7,905 bases of DNA from Idiomarina sp. UBA6142. Lineage in GTDB: Bacteria > Pseudomonadota > Gammaproteobacteria > Enterobacterales > Alteromonadaceae. Shown here one piece after another: positions 6,856 to 7,905 of the stretch. The notes beneath the pieces are model-generated. The model was given only the letters and a program-made list of their open reading frames with translations. It did no database searches and had not been told where the DNA came from. Location: contig DIVC01000057.1 of NCBI GenBank assembly GCA_002423905.1, positions 4,385-12,289 on the forward strand, written 5' to 3'. Each line of letters begins with the position of its first letter. Within the stretch, counting starts at the first letter, position 1. Made by a program: the position numbers and the translations under genes.

Positions 6856-7905
6856 TTAGCCCGTGGTTGATTGACTCCGGGCTTCGCGTTCTTCTATCGA
6901 TAGTTTCAACTGCCCATCCACCACATTGACCGTTACTGCACCACCCTGGGTCAGTTCACCAAATAATATTTCATTGGCTAACGGCTTTTTCAGATGCTCC
7001 TGAATCACCCGCGCCATTGGGCGCGCGCCCATGGCTTTATCGTAACCTTTTTCAGCAAGCCACTCATAAGCGGCTTGATCCAACTCCAATGAGACATTTT
7101 TACGATCAAGTTGCGCTTGTAGCTCGCAGATAAACTTATCGACCACTTGCGTAATCACCTGCGGCGATAAGTGATTGAACCATACAATGGCATCTAAGCG
7201 ATTACGAAACTCCGGTGAAAATACCTTATTGATTTCATTCAAGGCATCGGGGGCATGGTCTTGTTGGCTAAAACCAATGGAGCGCCGCACAGTTTCTTGC
7301 ACTCCAGCATTGGTGGTCATCACCACCACGACATTGCGGAAGTCTGCTTTGCGGCCATTGTTATCAGTGAGCGTGCCGTGATCCATAACCTGCAACAGAA
7401 TGTTATAAATATCGCTATGTGCTTTCTCAATTTCATCCAGCAACAGCACACAATGCGGATGTTTGATCACCGCATCAGTCAGCAACCCACCCTGCTCAAA
7501 ACCGACATAACCGGGCGGCGCACCAATCAGGCGACTGACCGCATGCCGCTCCATATACTCGGACATATCAAACCGTACAAACTGAATGCCCATAACTTTT
7601 GCCAGCTGCTGGGTGACTTCGGTTTTTCCTACACCAGTTGGGCCAGCAAACAAGAACGAGCCAATGGGCTTGTTGTCATTACCGAGGCCAGACCGTGATA
7701 AACGAATGGATGAGGTGAGCTGATCGATGGCCTGATCTTGACCAAATACCACCAACTTCAAATTGCGATCAAGGTTTTTCAGGGTTTGTTGATCAGTGCG
7801 CGATACCGATTGCTCCGGAATACGGGCAATTTTGGCAATGATTTGCTCAATATCACTGACACCAATGGTTTTCTTGCGTTTTGATGGCGGCAATAAACGT
7901 TGACT
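6856..7905 (-). CDS. clpA: ATP-dependent protease ATP-binding subunit ClpA, 5' end cut off by the window
   Basis: ClpA is the AAA+ unfoldase that feeds substrates into the ClpP peptidase; with ClpS it degrades N-degron proteins. The visible 349 residues are the C-terminal part of a protein of about 755: the end of the inter-domain region (LLPPSKRKKT) and the whole second AAA+ module. In window numbering, Walker A GPTGVGKT is at 88-95, Walker B VLLLDEIEKA at 153-162, the sensor-1 Asn near 199, the FRNRLD arginine finger near 233-238, and sensor 2 GARPMAR at 293-299. The ClpP-docking loop reads IGF (210-212); E. coli ClpA has IGL. The frame is open to the right edge, and a TTG at 7893 is internal, not the start, because the preceding codons (SQRL) also match ClpA. 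clpS is expected upstream, outside the window. The gene converges on infA. Confidence 0.97.
   Translation of the reverse strand, partial: SQRLLPPSKRKKTIGVSDIEQIIAKIARIPEQSVSRTDQQTLKNLDRNLKLVVFGQDQAIDQLTSSIRLSRSGLGNDNKPIGSFLFAGPTGVGKTEVTQQLAKVMGIQFVRFDMSEYMERHAVSRLIGAPPGYVGFEQGGLLTDAVIKHPHCVLLLDEIEKAHSDIYNILLQVMDHGTLTDNNGRKADFRNVVVVMTTNAGVQETVRRSIGFSQQDHAPDALNEINKVFSPEFRNRLDAIVWFNHLSPQVITQVVDKFICELQAQLDRKNVSLELDQAAYEWLAEKGYDKAMGARPMARVIQEHLKKPLANEILFGELTQGGAVTVNVVDGQLKLSIEEREARSQSTTG

Noticed and set aside
6858..6883. AGCCCG/CGGGCT hairpin at the end of clpA as a terminator
   Set aside because: The stem is six pairs with a 14-base loop and no following T run on either strand, and it lies within the clpA coding end.
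7255..7698. Plus-strand ORF of 147 codons
   Set aside because: It is antisense to the conserved AAA+ module of clpA and has no recognisable domain.
7893..7893. TTG at 7893 as the clpA start
   Set aside because: The codons before it also match ClpA and the frame continues to the edge, so the gene is simply truncated by the window.

Overview
The window is a conserved housekeeping stretch of a gammaproteobacterial chromosome. The encoded Lrp, InfA, ClpA and LolA are all close to their E. coli counterparts. The order lrp-ftsK-lolA on one strand, with trxB on the other side of lrp, is the E. coli/Vibrio/Shewanella-type arrangement. Having ald next to lrp, and aat close to infA and clpA, suggests a marine Alteromonadales-like or related lineage. 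That placement is from memory of synteny and is not firm. I see no mobile element, phage gene, CRISPR array, tRNA or rRNA.

Layout: the minus strand from 1 to 3542 carries a probable transcription unit read lrp -> ftsK -> lolA. It encodes the leucine-responsive regulator, the divisome DNA translocase and the periplasmic lipoprotein chaperone; lolA runs off the left edge. A 147-bp divergent region (3543-3689) separates lrp from ald and holds promoters for both plus a perfect inverted repeat. The plus strand from 3690 to 6840 carries ald -> trxB -> aat -> infA with short gaps: alanine dehydrogenase, thioredoxin reductase, leucyl/phenylalanyl-tRNA-protein transferase and initiation factor IF-1. 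infA meets clpA tail to tail with 15 bp between stop codons; clpA (minus strand) runs off the right edge and only its second AAA+ half is present.

Functional links: Lrp divergent from ald is the usual geometry for an amino-acid-responsive regulator controlling alanine catabolism. Aat and ClpA act in the same bacterial N-degron pathway: Aat adds Leu/Phe to proteins, and ClpAP with ClpS degrades them. The arginyl/leucyl-transferase gene ate (bpt), which often lies between aat and infA in relatives, is absent here. FtsK, LolA and InfA are core division, envelope and translation genes.

I did not find an undescribed system. The points worth a second look are small: the lrp/ald operator candidate, a palindrome inside the infA promoter, a ten-codon upstream ORF overlapping the ftsK start, Asp-codon repeats in a short FtsK linker, the missing ate, and the choice of the ald start.
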